Shown here: one piece after another, positions 26,376 to 34,423 of the stretch | Position numbering within the stretch: the first letter of the stretch is position 1 | How the letters are laid out: each line of letters begins with the position of its first letter | Assembly: GCA_910587645.1 (NCBI GenBank) | Contig: CAJUNA010000006.1 | Location: forward strand, 62,001-126,000 | DNA: 64,000 bases | Reading direction: 5' to 3' | Source of the DNA: an uncultured Oscillospiraceae bacterium | GTDB lineage: Bacteria; Bacillota; Clostridia; Oscillospirales; Oscillospiraceae | Program-made: the position numbers and the translations under genes | Notes under the pieces: model-generated | Told to the model about the DNA's origin: nothing | The model's input: only the letters and a program-made list of their open reading frames with translations | The model's database searches: none

Positions 26376-26829
26376 TTGCCGCGCCCTTCGGGCGCGAAAG
26401 ATGAATTTTTCTTTGACTGACCCCGGGGTCTGCCCGGCTCCGAACCCCTAGATTCTGCACGGCCACATCGAGTGGCCGCGCAGAATTAAATCATTTAAAC
26501 CTGCGGTTTAAAAATCCCTTATTTATTACGGGGGTGTTTATTTTACGCTACGACCTTTAGTTTTGTTATTCTATCTCCGGTGCCGTGAGCCGATGCCAGT
26601 GCTTGCTTCTGCGCACGGTTCTATCGAAAGTGTTGGTTGCCGCGTGAGACGCGGCACGGGGGATTGTTCCTCCCTGCGCAGCGCCGGGAGTACCCAAAGC
26701 AAAAAAGGTAGGCACTGCCAACACGCCCGTGGGTAGACGCAACATCCGGCGCACAAAGTCCACGCAGTCCTGACAGAACACCGGCAGTGTAGCGTTAGGC
26801 AAAACAAAACAAAGATTTCAGGAGGGATT
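26376..26829. other. Structured non-coding stretch between CoA-disulfide reductase and siroheme protein genes
   Basis: No convincing gene. It contains a CGCGCCC/GGGCGCG hairpin (26380-26396), a 12-base palindrome GACCCCGGGGTC (26419-26430), an imperfect hairpin with arms ATTCTGC...GGCCAC and GTGGCC...GCAGAAT (26452-26486), and a TTTAAACC/GGTTTAAA hairpin (26494-26512). From about 26566 to 26807 two minus-strand frames of 78 residues overlap in different registers. One is Cys-rich and neither has a ribosome-binding site or known domain. The stretch looks like a structured RNA or a repeat-family copy rather than coding DNA. Confidence 0.5.
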
Positions 26830-26857
26830 CTTAAGGGGGGGCCGGCCCCCCCTTAAG
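26830..26857. repeat. Perfect 28-base palindrome
   Basis: The half CTTAAGGGGGGGCC is followed immediately by its exact complement, with no loop. It lies about 100 bases before the siroheme-protein start. A T-run is absent. Confidence 0.9.
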
Positions 26858-26867
26858 GGTACTTTTG

Positions 26868-26910
26868 GTTCTTTTCCTACAAGGGAAAAGAACATCCCCC
26901 CCGGAGGGGG
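26868..26910. repeat. Two adjacent hairpins before the siroheme-protein gene
   Basis: GTTCTTTTCC (26868-26877) pairs perfectly with GGAAAAGAAC (26884-26893). CCCCC (26896-26900) then pairs with GGGGG (26906-26910). With the 28-base palindrome they form a chain of three structures in 81 bases. Confidence 0.8.
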
Positions 26911-26953
26911 AGAGGTAAAAATAAGAAGAACTATCAAAAAGGAGAAAAATTCT

Positions 26954-27907
26954 ATGGCAACATTGACAATCAATCCAACCGATGAAAAAAGAGTAAAGGC
27001 AATGGGCTTTCTCTCTAATAAAGGGACAGATAACTTTTCGGGGAGAATTATTACCGTAAATGGGAAAATTACGGCTGCCCAGCAACGCTGCATTGCTGAA
27101 GCGGCGGAAAAATTTGGCAACGGCATTGTTACTTTTACTACCCGGCTGACGATTGAAGTACAGGGAATCCCTTACGATAAAATAGAGGATTTCCAGGCGT
27201 ATATCGCGAAAGAAGGCCTTGTTACTGGGGGGACTGGCTCTATGGTGCGCCCCGTGGTGGCCTGCAAGGGCACTACCTGCCAATATGGGCTGCTGGATTC
27301 CTTCGCCATCAGCGAGGAAATCCACCACCGCTTTTATGAGGGATATCGGGGGGTGAAGCTGCCCCACAAGTTCAAAATCGCTGTGGGAGGATGCCCTAAT
27401 AACTGCGTGAAGCCGGATCTCAACGATCTGGGCATCATCGGCCAGCGGATCCCCGGGCTGGACCAGGAAGAATGCAACGGCTGCAAGAAATGCGGCGTGG
27501 TGCAGACCTGCCCCATGGGCGCGGCCAAGCTGGTGGACGGCGTACTGGAAATCGACAAAAATATTTGCAATAACTGCGGCCGCTGCATCGGAACCTGCCA
27601 CTTCGATGCCTTGGACGAGGGGACATATGGCTATAAAATCTATATCGGCGGCCGCTGGGGCAAAAAAGTGGCCCAGGGACAAGCCCTTAGCAAGATCTTT
27701 ACCGACAAGGACGAAGCCCTGGCTGTCATCGAAAAGGCCATTTTGCTGTTCCGTGAGCAAGGAAAGACCGGAGAGCGGTTTGCGAAGACCATTGAGCGGC
27801 TTGGTTTTGAGAATGTGGAGAGCCAGCTTCTCGGCAACGGCCTGCTGGAACGGAAGCAGGAAATCCTGGATGCCGAGCTGCATGTCACCGGCGGCGCGAC
27901 CTGCTGA
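26954..27907 (+). CDS. Siroheme/4Fe-4S sulfite or nitrite reductase-like protein (AsrC-like)
   Basis: A 317-residue redox protein. The first 85 residues form a ferredoxin-like half domain (TFTTRLTIEVQGIPYDKI). The siroheme/cluster cysteines appear as ACKGTTC and GGCPNNC. A ferredoxin insert carries two 4Fe-4S motifs, CNGCKKCGVVQTCPMG and CNNCGRCIGTCHF. This plan matches AsrC of anaerobic sulfite reductase, but no asrA or asrB is nearby, so an electron partner must be encoded elsewhere. The first cysteine pair is spaced C-x4-C rather than the more common C-x5-C. GGAG before ATG supports the start. Reduction of sulfite is the best guess; nitrite is possible. Confidence 0.8.
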   Translation: MATLTINPTDEKRVKAMGFLSNKGTDNFSGRIITVNGKITAAQQRCIAEAAEKFGNGIVTFTTRLTIEVQGIPYDKIEDFQAYIAKEGLVTGGTGSMVRPVVACKGTTCQYGLLDSFAISEEIHHRFYEGYRGVKLPHKFKIAVGGCPNNCVKPDLNDLGIIGQRIPGLDQEECNGCKKCGVVQTCPMGAAKLVDGVLEIDKNICNNCGRCIGTCHFDALDEGTYGYKIYIGGRWGKKVAQGQALSKIFTDKDEALAVIEKAILLFREQGKTGERFAKTIERLGFENVESQLLGNGLLERKQEILDAELHVTGGATC

Positions 27908-27915
27908 TATGATCC

Positions 27916-27942
27916 CGCGTCCGGACGGCCTGCCCGGACGCG
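27916..27942 (+). terminator. Terminator after the siroheme-protein gene
   Basis: CGCGTCCGG pairs with CCGGACGCG around a nine-base loop, followed by GATTTCTTT. It directly precedes the trmFO promoter. Confidence 0.75.
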
Positions 27943-27953
27943 GATTTCTTTGG

Positions 27954-27982
27954 TTGACATTCCTTGGTCAGACCGTTACAAT
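27954..27982 (+). promoter_or_regulatory. trmFO promoter
   Basis: TTGACA (27954-27959) and TACAAT (27977-27982) are 17 bases apart, 50 bases before the trmFO start. Confidence 0.85.
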
Positions 27983-28032
27983 GGAGTACAGCAAAACGGC
28001 GCGGCCTGGCCGGCCGGATCGAGAGGAACAAT

Positions 28033-29355
28033 ATGGAAGTTACGGTAATCGGCGCTGGACTGGCGGGCTGTGAAGCGGCCTGGCAGCTGGCGAACCGGGG
28101 GATACATGTTACCCTGCGGGAAATGAAGCCCCATAAAATGTCTCCCGCCCATACCTGTGCGGATTTCGCGGAGTTGGTCTGCTCGAATTCCCTGCGGGGC
28201 GCGGGGTTGGAAAACGCGGTGGGCCTGCTGAAAGAGGAAATGCGGCGGCTGGGAAGCCTGATCCTGGAAGCGGCGGACGCCACCCGGGTGGAAGCCGGAG
28301 GGGCGCTGGCGGTAGACCGCCGGGGGTTCTCCGCGTATGTGACCAAGGCGGTTCGTACGCACCCTAACATTACAGTGGAGGAGGGCGAGGCGGCGGCGCT
28401 GCCGGAGGGCGAAGTACTGGTGGCTACCGGCCCCCTGACCAGCGATGCGCTGGCGGAGTATCTGCAAACGCTTACCGGCGGGGAGACGGCGGCCCTCCAC
28501 TTTTTTGACGCCGCCGCGCCGCTGGTTTCCTTTGACAGCCTGGATATGAGCCGTGCGTGGTTCGCCAGCCGGTACGATAAGGGGACGGCGGATTATATTA
28601 ACTGCGCGCTGGAAAAGGAGGAGTACCAGGCCTTTTGGCGGGAGCTGTGCGGGGCGGAGGAAGCGGAGGTACATGGCTTTGAGGACAAAAATGTCTTTGA
28701 GGGCTGTATGCCTGTGGAGGTCATGGCCCGCCGGGGGGAGGACACCCTGCGCTATGGGCCGCTGAAGCCTAAGGGGTTGAAGGATCCGGTTACGGGGCGG
28801 GAGCCTTATGCCGTGGTGCAGCTCCGGAAGGATAACGCGGAGGGGTCTATTTATAATCTGGTGGGTTTTCAGACCCATTTGAAATTCGGGGAGCAGAAGC
28901 GGGTTTTCTCTATGATTCCCGCGCTGCGGGACGCGGAATATGTGCGCTATGGCGTGATGCACCGCAATACCTATTTGGATTCGCCCAGGCTCTTGGACCG
29001 CTATTACCGCTTGAGAAATGAGCGGAGGATTACTTTCGCGGGACAAATGACGGGCGTGGAAGGATATGTGGAATCCGCCGCGTCCGGTTTCCTGGCCGGG
29101 GTGGAGCTGGCGCGACGGCTGGAAGGCCTGCCGCCTGCCGGTTTCCCAAAGGAGACGGCGCTGGGGGCTTTGAGCCTGTATGTGTCGGATGAATCGGTAA
29201 AGGAATTCCAGCCCATGAATATCAATTTTGGTATTATTACCCCCCTGGGCTACAAGGTGCGGGGCAAGCGCAACAAGAACCAGGAGATATCCAACCGTTC
29301 CTTGGCTATTATCGAAGGGATGAAGGCGGAAATCCTTCGCGACCTGGCTCCGTGA
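28033..29355 (+). CDS. trmFO: Methylenetetrahydrofolate--tRNA-(uracil54-C5)-methyltransferase
   Basis: A 440-residue FAD enzyme that methylates U54 in the T-loop of tRNA using methylenetetrahydrofolate. It begins with the dinucleotide-binding motif VIGAGLAGCEAAWQLA. The GidA-like features CSNSLRGAGLENAVGLLKEE, KNVFEGCMPVEVMA and FAGQMTGVEGYVESAASG are clear. Cysteines in the SNSL and FEGCMP regions match the catalytic ones in the family. GAGAGGA five bases before ATG 28033 selects this start over 27964, which lies inside the promoter. It is the only gene of its transcript before a 98-base gap. Confidence 0.95.
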   Translation: MEVTVIGAGLAGCEAAWQLANRGIHVTLREMKPHKMSPAHTCADFAELVCSNSLRGAGLENAVGLLKEEMRRLGSLILEAADATRVEAGGALAVDRRGFSAYVTKAVRTHPNITVEEGEAAALPEGEVLVATGPLTSDALAEYLQTLTGGETAALHFFDAAAPLVSFDSLDMSRAWFASRYDKGTADYINCALEKEEYQAFWRELCGAEEAEVHGFEDKNVFEGCMPVEVMARRGEDTLRYGPLKPKGLKDPVTGREPYAVVQLRKDNAEGSIYNLVGFQTHLKFGEQKRVFSMIPALRDAEYVRYGVMHRNTYLDSPRLLDRYYRLRNERRITFAGQMTGVEGYVESAASGFLAGVELARRLEGLPPAGFPKETALGALSLYVSDESVKEFQPMNINFGIITPLGYKVRGKRNKNQEISNRSLAIIEGMKAEILRDLAP

Positions 29356-29453
29356 CCACCTGCCGGGCGGCCTGCCAGGCGGCACCAGGGGTGCAAAATT
29401 GAAATATAAACAAGGCGCTGCCCTCCGGGCGGCATAAGAAGAAGGGAGCTTCG

Positions 29454-30464
29454 ATGAAGATTATCGTAGACGCCATGGGCGGAGACAACGCCCCCCAGGA
29501 GATCGTAACCGGCGCGGTCAACGCCGCTAAGGCCCGCAAGGGCTTGGAAATTGTACTGGTGGGGAAAGAGGAGGAGATCCGGAAGGCGCTGGGCGGTTCG
29601 CTGCCGGAGCGGGTCGCCATCGTCAACGCCACAGAGGTCATCAGCATGCACGACGACCCCGCTACCGCGTTTAAAACAAAAAAAGATTCCTCTATGACGG
29701 TGGGGCTGACCATGCTGCGGGATGGGGAGGGCGATGCTTTTGTCTCCGCCGGAAGCACCGGCGCGCTGCTGAGTGCGGGAACCCTGCTGGTCAAACGCAT
29801 CCGGGGGATCCGGCGGGCCGCTATGGCGCCTCTTCTCCCTACGGCGGGCAAGGGCCTGGTGCTGGTGGACTGCGGGGCGAACGCGGAGTGTACCGTAGAA
29901 TACCTGGTGCAGTTCGCCTATCTGGGCAGTTTCTATGCCGCCAAGGCGCTGGGGATGGAAAAACCGCGCGTGGGGCTGCTCAACATCGGCACCGAGGATT
30001 CCAAGGGCGACCAGCTCCGGCAGGAGGCCTATCAGGCCTTGCAGGCCGCGAGGGATGGGGGGCACCTGAACTTTATCGGGAATATTGAGGCGAAGGAAGC
30101 GATCAAGGGCGGCTGCGATGTGGTGGTGACCGATGGGTTCTCCGGCAATGTAATGCTGAAAACCATCGAGGGCATCGGTTCCTTTATGGGCAGGGAGTTG
30201 AAAGGCATGTTCATGCAGAGCGTGAAGACCAAGATGGCCGCGCTGCTGGTGAAGGGAGGCCTGGCCGCGTTCAAGGAGCGGCTGGATCCGGACACCATCG
30301 GCGGCACGCCCTTCCTGGGGCTGCAAAAGCCGGTCATTAAGGCCCATGGCTCCAGCAAGGCCCGGGCTATCGAGAACGCCGTCTATCAGGCTGCCGCCGC
30401 CGCGGAGGCCGGCCTGGCCGCGGAGATCGAGGCCAATATCGGCCTAATGCGCACAGGCCGCTGA
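29454..30464 (+). CDS. plsX: Phosphate acyltransferase PlsX
   Basis: A 336-residue enzyme making acyl-phosphate from acyl-ACP, the first step of membrane phospholipid synthesis in most Gram-positives. The start IIVDAMGGDNAPQEIV and the internal EVISMHDDPATAFKTKKDSSM, GLLNIGTEDSKGDQL and VVTDGFSGNVMLKTIEG are diagnostic. GAAGGGAG lies before the ATG. acpP and rnc follow, the common Firmicute order, but no FapR operator or fabD was recognised in this window. Confidence 0.95.
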   Translation: MKIIVDAMGGDNAPQEIVTGAVNAAKARKGLEIVLVGKEEEIRKALGGSLPERVAIVNATEVISMHDDPATAFKTKKDSSMTVGLTMLRDGEGDAFVSAGSTGALLSAGTLLVKRIRGIRRAAMAPLLPTAGKGLVLVDCGANAECTVEYLVQFAYLGSFYAAKALGMEKPRVGLLNIGTEDSKGDQLRQEAYQALQAARDGGHLNFIGNIEAKEAIKGGCDVVVTDGFSGNVMLKTIEGIGSFMGRELKGMFMQSVKTKMAALLVKGGLAAFKERLDPDTIGGTPFLGLQKPVIKAHGSSKARAIENAVYQAAAAAEAGLAAEIEANIGLMRTGR

Positions 30465-30503
30465 CCGCCAGTCAGAAAATGCCAAGAAATCCGCCGTCTC
30501 CTA

Positions 30504-30532
30504 TTGACAGGCGGAGGGAAATGTCTTATCAT
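30504..30532 (+). promoter_or_regulatory. acpP promoter
   Basis: TTGACA (30504-30509) and TATCAT (30527-30532) are 17 bases apart, 39 bases before the acpP start, so acpP can be expressed apart from plsX. Confidence 0.75.
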
Positions 30533-30571
30533 TCCATAGGTACACATCCCTGGCGAAAGGAGGGAAACGAC

Positions 30572-30814
30572 ATGCAGGACATCTTTGAGCGTATGCAGCG
30601 GATCATTGCCGAGCAGTTCTCTGTGGAAGAGGACGAGATCACTATGGATACGTCCTTCGAGGAGGATTTGGGCGCCGATTCTGTTGACCTGGTTGAGCTG
30701 GTCATGAGTATGGAGGAGGCGTTTGATATTGGCGAGGTGCAGGAGGATGAACTGAGCACTCTGTCCACTGTGGGCGACTGCGTCAATTTCCTGACCAGCA
30801 AGCTGGACGGCTGA
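30572..30814 (+). CDS. acpP: Acyl carrier protein
   Basis: An 80-residue acidic four-helix protein that carries acyl chains on phosphopantetheine. Ser37 in GADSVDLVELVM is the attachment site, and the following EEAFDIGEVQEDEL is the recognition helix II-III region. The frame extends upstream, but AAAGGAGGG seven bases before ATG 30572 and family length fix the start. It lies between plsX and rnc and probably serves fatty-acid synthesis. Confidence 0.95.
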   Translation: MQDIFERMQRIIAEQFSVEEDEITMDTSFEEDLGADSVDLVELVMSMEEAFDIGEVQEDELSTLSTVGDCVNFLTSKLDG

Positions 30815-30859
30815 GAAGGAGACGGCGGCGCCTTTCCGGCTGTGCGTACAGACGCTTGG

Positions 30860-30905
30860 AGGCCTCGCCGCAGGGGGGATTTCCCCAGGGGCGGGGCCTT
30901 TCCCT
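30860..30905 (+). terminator. Terminator between acpP and rnc
   Basis: AGGCCTCGCC pairs fully with GGCGGGGCCT (one T-G pair); the 20-base interior can fold a second small GGGG/CCCC hairpin. TTCCCTT follows. The T-run is interrupted, so some read-through into rnc is likely. Confidence 0.65.
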
Positions 30906-30923
30906 TGAAAGGAGGCGAAAGCT

Positions 30924-31589
30924 ATGGATTCTTTGGAAAATAAGCTGGGCTACCGGTTCCATAACCAGCAGCTTCTCAGTGAAGCCCTCAATCACAGCTC
31001 CTACGCCAACGAGCACCGGGGCAGCTTGGGCAGCAATGAGCGCCTGGAGTTTTTGGGCGACAGCGTGTTGGGGTTCGTATCGGCGGAATATTTGTTCCGG
31101 GGCCATCGGGACCTGCCGGAGGGCGATCTGACCCGGATGCGGGCGTCCCTGGTGTGCGAACAGAGCCTTTATGAGGTAGCCAAGGAATTGGACTTGGGCA
31201 GCTACCTGAAGCTGGGCCGGGGCGAGGAAGCCGGAGGAGGCCGGGAGCGGCAGTCCATCCTGGCGGACGCGGTGGAGGCGGTGTTCGCGGCGGTGTACCT
31301 GGACGGCGGCATTGAGCCGGTGCGGGAGCTGATTATCCGCATTTTGCTGAGCCAAGCGCCGGATAACCAGGAGCGGAAGGATTATAAGACTACCTTGCAG
31401 GAGGTAGTTCAGCGGCACAGCGGACAAGTACTGACTTACCACATGGTGTCCCAAAGCGGGCCGGATCACAATAAGACCTTCCTCTTTGAGGTCCGCTTGA
31501 ACGACCGTCCTATTGGCCAGGGCGAGGGCCGCAGTAAGAAGGAAGCTGAACAGGCCGCTGCTAAGGATGCGCTGAGCAGCATGAATTGA
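30924..31589 (+). CDS. rnc: Ribonuclease III
   Basis: A 221-residue double-strand-specific endoribonuclease that matures rRNA and regulates mRNAs. It has the catalytic signature NERLEFLGDSVLG, the HSSYANE segment, EAVFAAVYLDGG with the second acidic metal ligand, and a C-terminal dsRNA-binding domain (DYKTTLQEVVQRHSG ... GEGRSKKEAEQAAAKDAL). AAAGGAGG precedes the ATG. The smc and ftsY genes that often follow are replaced here by convergent ftsK. Confidence 0.96.
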   Translation: MDSLENKLGYRFHNQQLLSEALNHSSYANEHRGSLGSNERLEFLGDSVLGFVSAEYLFRGHRDLPEGDLTRMRASLVCEQSLYEVAKELDLGSYLKLGRGEEAGGGRERQSILADAVEAVFAAVYLDGGIEPVRELIIRILLSQAPDNQERKDYKTTLQEVVQRHSGQVLTYHMVSQSGPDHNKTFLFEVRLNDRPIGQGEGRSKKEAEQAAAKDALSSMN

Positions 31590-31590
31590 G

Positions 31591-31650
31591 AAAACGCTGG
31601 ATCAATCCCCCCGATGCTTCGGGAGGACCGATCCAGCGTTTTATTCTTTT
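31591..31650. terminator. Terminator between rnc and ftsK
   Basis: A perfect 13-base outer stem (AAAACGCTGGATC, 31591-31603 with 31630-31642) encloses a small inner hairpin and is followed by ATTCTTTTTC. It probably serves rnc. The next 90 bases contain AAAAAGAACCAAAAAGAACTTTC, shown here only as AAAAAGAACCAAAAA at 31664, which resembles the element near 26861-26878. Confidence 0.88.
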
Positions 31651-31740
31651 TCTTGAGAGAAAAAGAACCAAAAAGAACTTTCGCCTCGAGACTATGCGCC
31701 AAGGCTTTTGCCTGGTGACGGTACTGCATGGCTTGCTGGG

Positions 31741-34377
31741 TTATTCTTCGTCCCAGGGGGCGTCTTCTGGGGGAGCGTCCGGCGGGGAGCTGCCCATTTT
31801 GATCTCCTGCCACTTGTCCTTGGTAATGAGGAGCTGGCGGGGCTTGGAGCCTTCGAAGGGGCCTACATAGCCCTTTTGCTCCATCTGGTCTACCAGCCGC
31901 GCGGCGCGGGAGTAGCCTAGCTTCAGGCGTCTTTGGAGCATGGACACCGATGCTTGCCCGGTTTCCAGAATGACCTCCACGGCAGCGGGGAGAAGCTCGT
32001 CCGTTCCCTCATCCTCCGCCGGATCGCCGGCGGGGGAGGGCGCGCCGGATTTGCGCTCCTTTTCCTGGACGTTTTCTTCAATCTTCTGCATGACCTCATC
32101 GGAGTACTGGACTTCGCCGGTGGATTTTACGAAACTGACCACCCGGTCGATCTCCTCCGGCGTGATGTAGCAGCCTTGGACCCGCAGGGGCTTGCTGCTG
32201 CCAATGGGGGCGTAGAGCATGTCGCCCCGGCCTACCAGCTTCTCCGCACCGGTGCTGTCCAGGATGATGCGGGAGTTGATGGCGTCCTTTACCGCGAAGG
32301 CTATGCGGCTGGGGATGTTGGCCTTCATCAGGCCGGTGATTACGTCCGCCCGGGGGCTTTGGGTGGCAATAACCAGGTGCATCCCGGCGGCACGGCCCAT
32401 CTGGGCTACCCGGCAGATGGATTCTTCCACTTCCTTGGCCGCTTCCGTCATCAGGTCGGCCAATTCATCGATGACTACTACCACCGAGGGCATGTGGGGC
32501 ACGTCCTCCCGCTGGGCGGCTAAGGCGTTGTATTCTTCCAGCTTCTTGACCCCAAGGCCGGAGAAGGTCTTGTAACGCTTGAGCATCTCATATACCGCCC
32601 ACTGCAAGGCGCCTGCAGCCTTTTTTGGATCCGTGACCACGGGGATCAGCAGGTGGGGAATGCCATTGTAGGGCGCAAGCTCTACCATCTTGGGGTCTAC
32701 CATGATGAAGCGCACGTCCTCCGGGCTGGATTTGTAGAGCAGGCTGATAATCAGGGAGTTGGTACAGACCGATTTGCCGGAGCCTGTGGTACCCGCGATC
32801 AGCAGGTGGGGCAGCTTGGCGATGTCGCCAACGATGTTCCGGTTATTGATGTCCCGGCCAATGGCAAAGGATACCTGGGACTTGTGGGCGGCAAAGGTAT
32901 TGGATTCGATCACGTCCCGGATCAGCACCGGGCTGACGGCGCGGTTGGGGACTTCAATGCCTATCACGGAGCTTTTGTCCGGGATGGGCGAGATGCGTAC
33001 GCCGCTTGCGCCCAAAGCCAGGGCGATGTCATCGGCCAGATTGGTCACTTTGCTGAGCTTTACGCCCTGGGCCAGGGTAAATTCATACTGGGTGATGGCG
33101 GGGCCGCGGATCACATCGCCGGGGGCCGCGTCTACGCCGAAGCTGCGCAAGGTGTCCCCGAGACGCTGGGAAGTGGAGCGCAGCTCTGCCCCGGCTTCGA
33201 TGTAGTTGTCTTGCAGGTTTTCCTCCAGCAGCGTCACAGGCGGGAAGCCGTAGCTGTCGCCCCCGGCGGCCATGGTGCTGGCAATTTCCGCCGTGACTTG
33301 GGCGGTGGCTTCCTCCAGGGCTTCGGCGGCGTTTTTCTTTTTCCGGCGTTCCTCCGGGGCAGGCGCGGGGGGGGTGGGTTCCGGCTCCCGGGCAGGCTCC
33401 GGCGCGGGCTCTGGGATGGGTTCCAGCGCAGGGGCGGGGATTGGTTCCGGCTCCTGGATGGGCGGGCGCGTAACCTCCGGCTCTGGCGCAGGGCGGGAAA
33501 TAGGGGCGGGTTCCGGCGCAGGCTCCGAAGGGAGCGGTTCCGCGCTGTGGGCGGTTAGGATGTCGGCAGGGGTAGGCTTCTCTTTCTCGCGGGGACGGAA
33601 GAAGCTCTTTTTCTCTTGGGGCGCGTCCAGGGCAGTGTCTGGAGGCGTAGGCGCGCTGCCTAAGGGCGTGCCGTCCAGGGGAATGTCAATGACGGGCCGG
33701 GAACGGGCAGGCTGCTGGGGCTTGGGCTTTTTCGCCGGTGCGGGGCGGCGGGGGGGCGGCTCGGGGTATTCCTCCTCGTCATAGTCCTCCCGTTCCCGCC
33801 ACAGCTCTACCAGCATAGCGGGGGTTACCTGGGCCGCCACCATCAGCAGCGCCAGCAGCAATACCAAAAAGACGATCACTGATGCCGGTTTTCCAAGCAC
33901 TGCCATAAAGCCGTGGGCGGTGCCGCCAGAGAGGACGCCGCCGGATTCCAGGGTGAAGCCCGTTTCCCACAGGGTGGGGAACAGTTTCGCCGCATCGGAG
34001 AGATCCAGCTTGCAGAAGAGCATGTGGCAGATGCCGCCGGTCAGGTAGGGCGTCAGCAGGGTGCAGGCTGTCCGCAGGGCTACAGGCCGTCCCCGGTGGG
34101 TCAGCAGCACCCATGCCGCCGCCGCCAGGGCTGGGACCATCAAGTAATAGCCTACGCCGAACAGGCCCTTGAAGAATCTGGGTATTAGCTCAATCAGCCA
34201 TCCGTCTCCAGTGAAGTAGCTCACCAGGACGATCAATGCCGCCAGCAGCAGGGCTACGCCCCCCACCTCCCGGCGGATGGGGCGCTTCGTATTTTTCGCG
34301 GCGGCGCGGGATTTGGGGGCTGAACGGCTTGCGCCGCCCCGTGCGCCGGATGTGGTTTTCTTTCGTGTAGTCGCCAT
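31741..34377 (-). CDS. ftsK: FtsK/SpoIIIE DNA translocase
   Basis: An 878-residue septal DNA pump that clears chromosome ends, and during sporulation the forespore chromosome, through the closing septum. A basic tail (ATTRKKTTSGARGGASRS) precedes four hydrophobic helices (about 40-190). A long Pro/Glu linker (PEPIPAPALEPIPEPAPEPA type) runs to about 365. The motor has Walker A AGTTGSGKSVCTN, VDPKMVELAPYNGIPHLL and DELADLM. The C-terminal gamma domain (SMLQRRLKLGYSRAARLVDQ) reads the orienting DNA sequences. AGAGGG before ATG 34377 is chosen over 34419. Whether it is the vegetative FtsK or SpoIIIE cannot be settled from this window. Confidence 0.93.
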   Translation of the reverse strand: MATTRKKTTSGARGGASRSAPKSRAAAKNTKRPIRREVGGVALLLAALIVLVSYFTGDGWLIELIPRFFKGLFGVGYYLMVPALAAAAWVLLTHRGRPVALRTACTLLTPYLTGGICHMLFCKLDLSDAAKLFPTLWETGFTLESGGVLSGGTAHGFMAVLGKPASVIVFLVLLLALLMVAAQVTPAMLVELWREREDYDEEEYPEPPPRRPAPAKKPKPQQPARSRPVIDIPLDGTPLGSAPTPPDTALDAPQEKKSFFRPREKEKPTPADILTAHSAEPLPSEPAPEPAPISRPAPEPEVTRPPIQEPEPIPAPALEPIPEPAPEPAREPEPTPPAPAPEERRKKKNAAEALEEATAQVTAEIASTMAAGGDSYGFPPVTLLEENLQDNYIEAGAELRSTSQRLGDTLRSFGVDAAPGDVIRGPAITQYEFTLAQGVKLSKVTNLADDIALALGASGVRISPIPDKSSVIGIEVPNRAVSPVLIRDVIESNTFAAHKSQVSFAIGRDINNRNIVGDIAKLPHLLIAGTTGSGKSVCTNSLIISLLYKSSPEDVRFIMVDPKMVELAPYNGIPHLLIPVVTDPKKAAGALQWAVYEMLKRYKTFSGLGVKKLEEYNALAAQREDVPHMPSVVVVIDELADLMTEAAKEVEESICRVAQMGRAAGMHLVIATQSPRADVITGLMKANIPSRIAFAVKDAINSRIILDSTGAEKLVGRGDMLYAPIGSSKPLRVQGCYITPEEIDRVVSFVKSTGEVQYSDEVMQKIEENVQEKERKSGAPSPAGDPAEDEGTDELLPAAVEVILETGQASVSMLQRRLKLGYSRAARLVDQMEQKGYVGPFEGSKPRQLLITKDKWQEIKMGSSPPDAPPEDAPWDEE

Positions 34378-34423
34378 GGTTTTCCCTCTTATTTCAAGTG
34401 TTTTGCAATAAGTATGCACCCGC

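Noticed and set aside
27976..29385. A 469-residue minus-strand open frame
   Set aside because: Antisense to trmFO; no start signal or domain.
33330..33560. Short repeats in ftsK that look like a tandem DNA repeat
   Set aside because: They encode the Pro/Glu-rich linker of FtsK; repetition comes from protein composition, as in the linker of the 5'-nucleotidase at 14180-14300.
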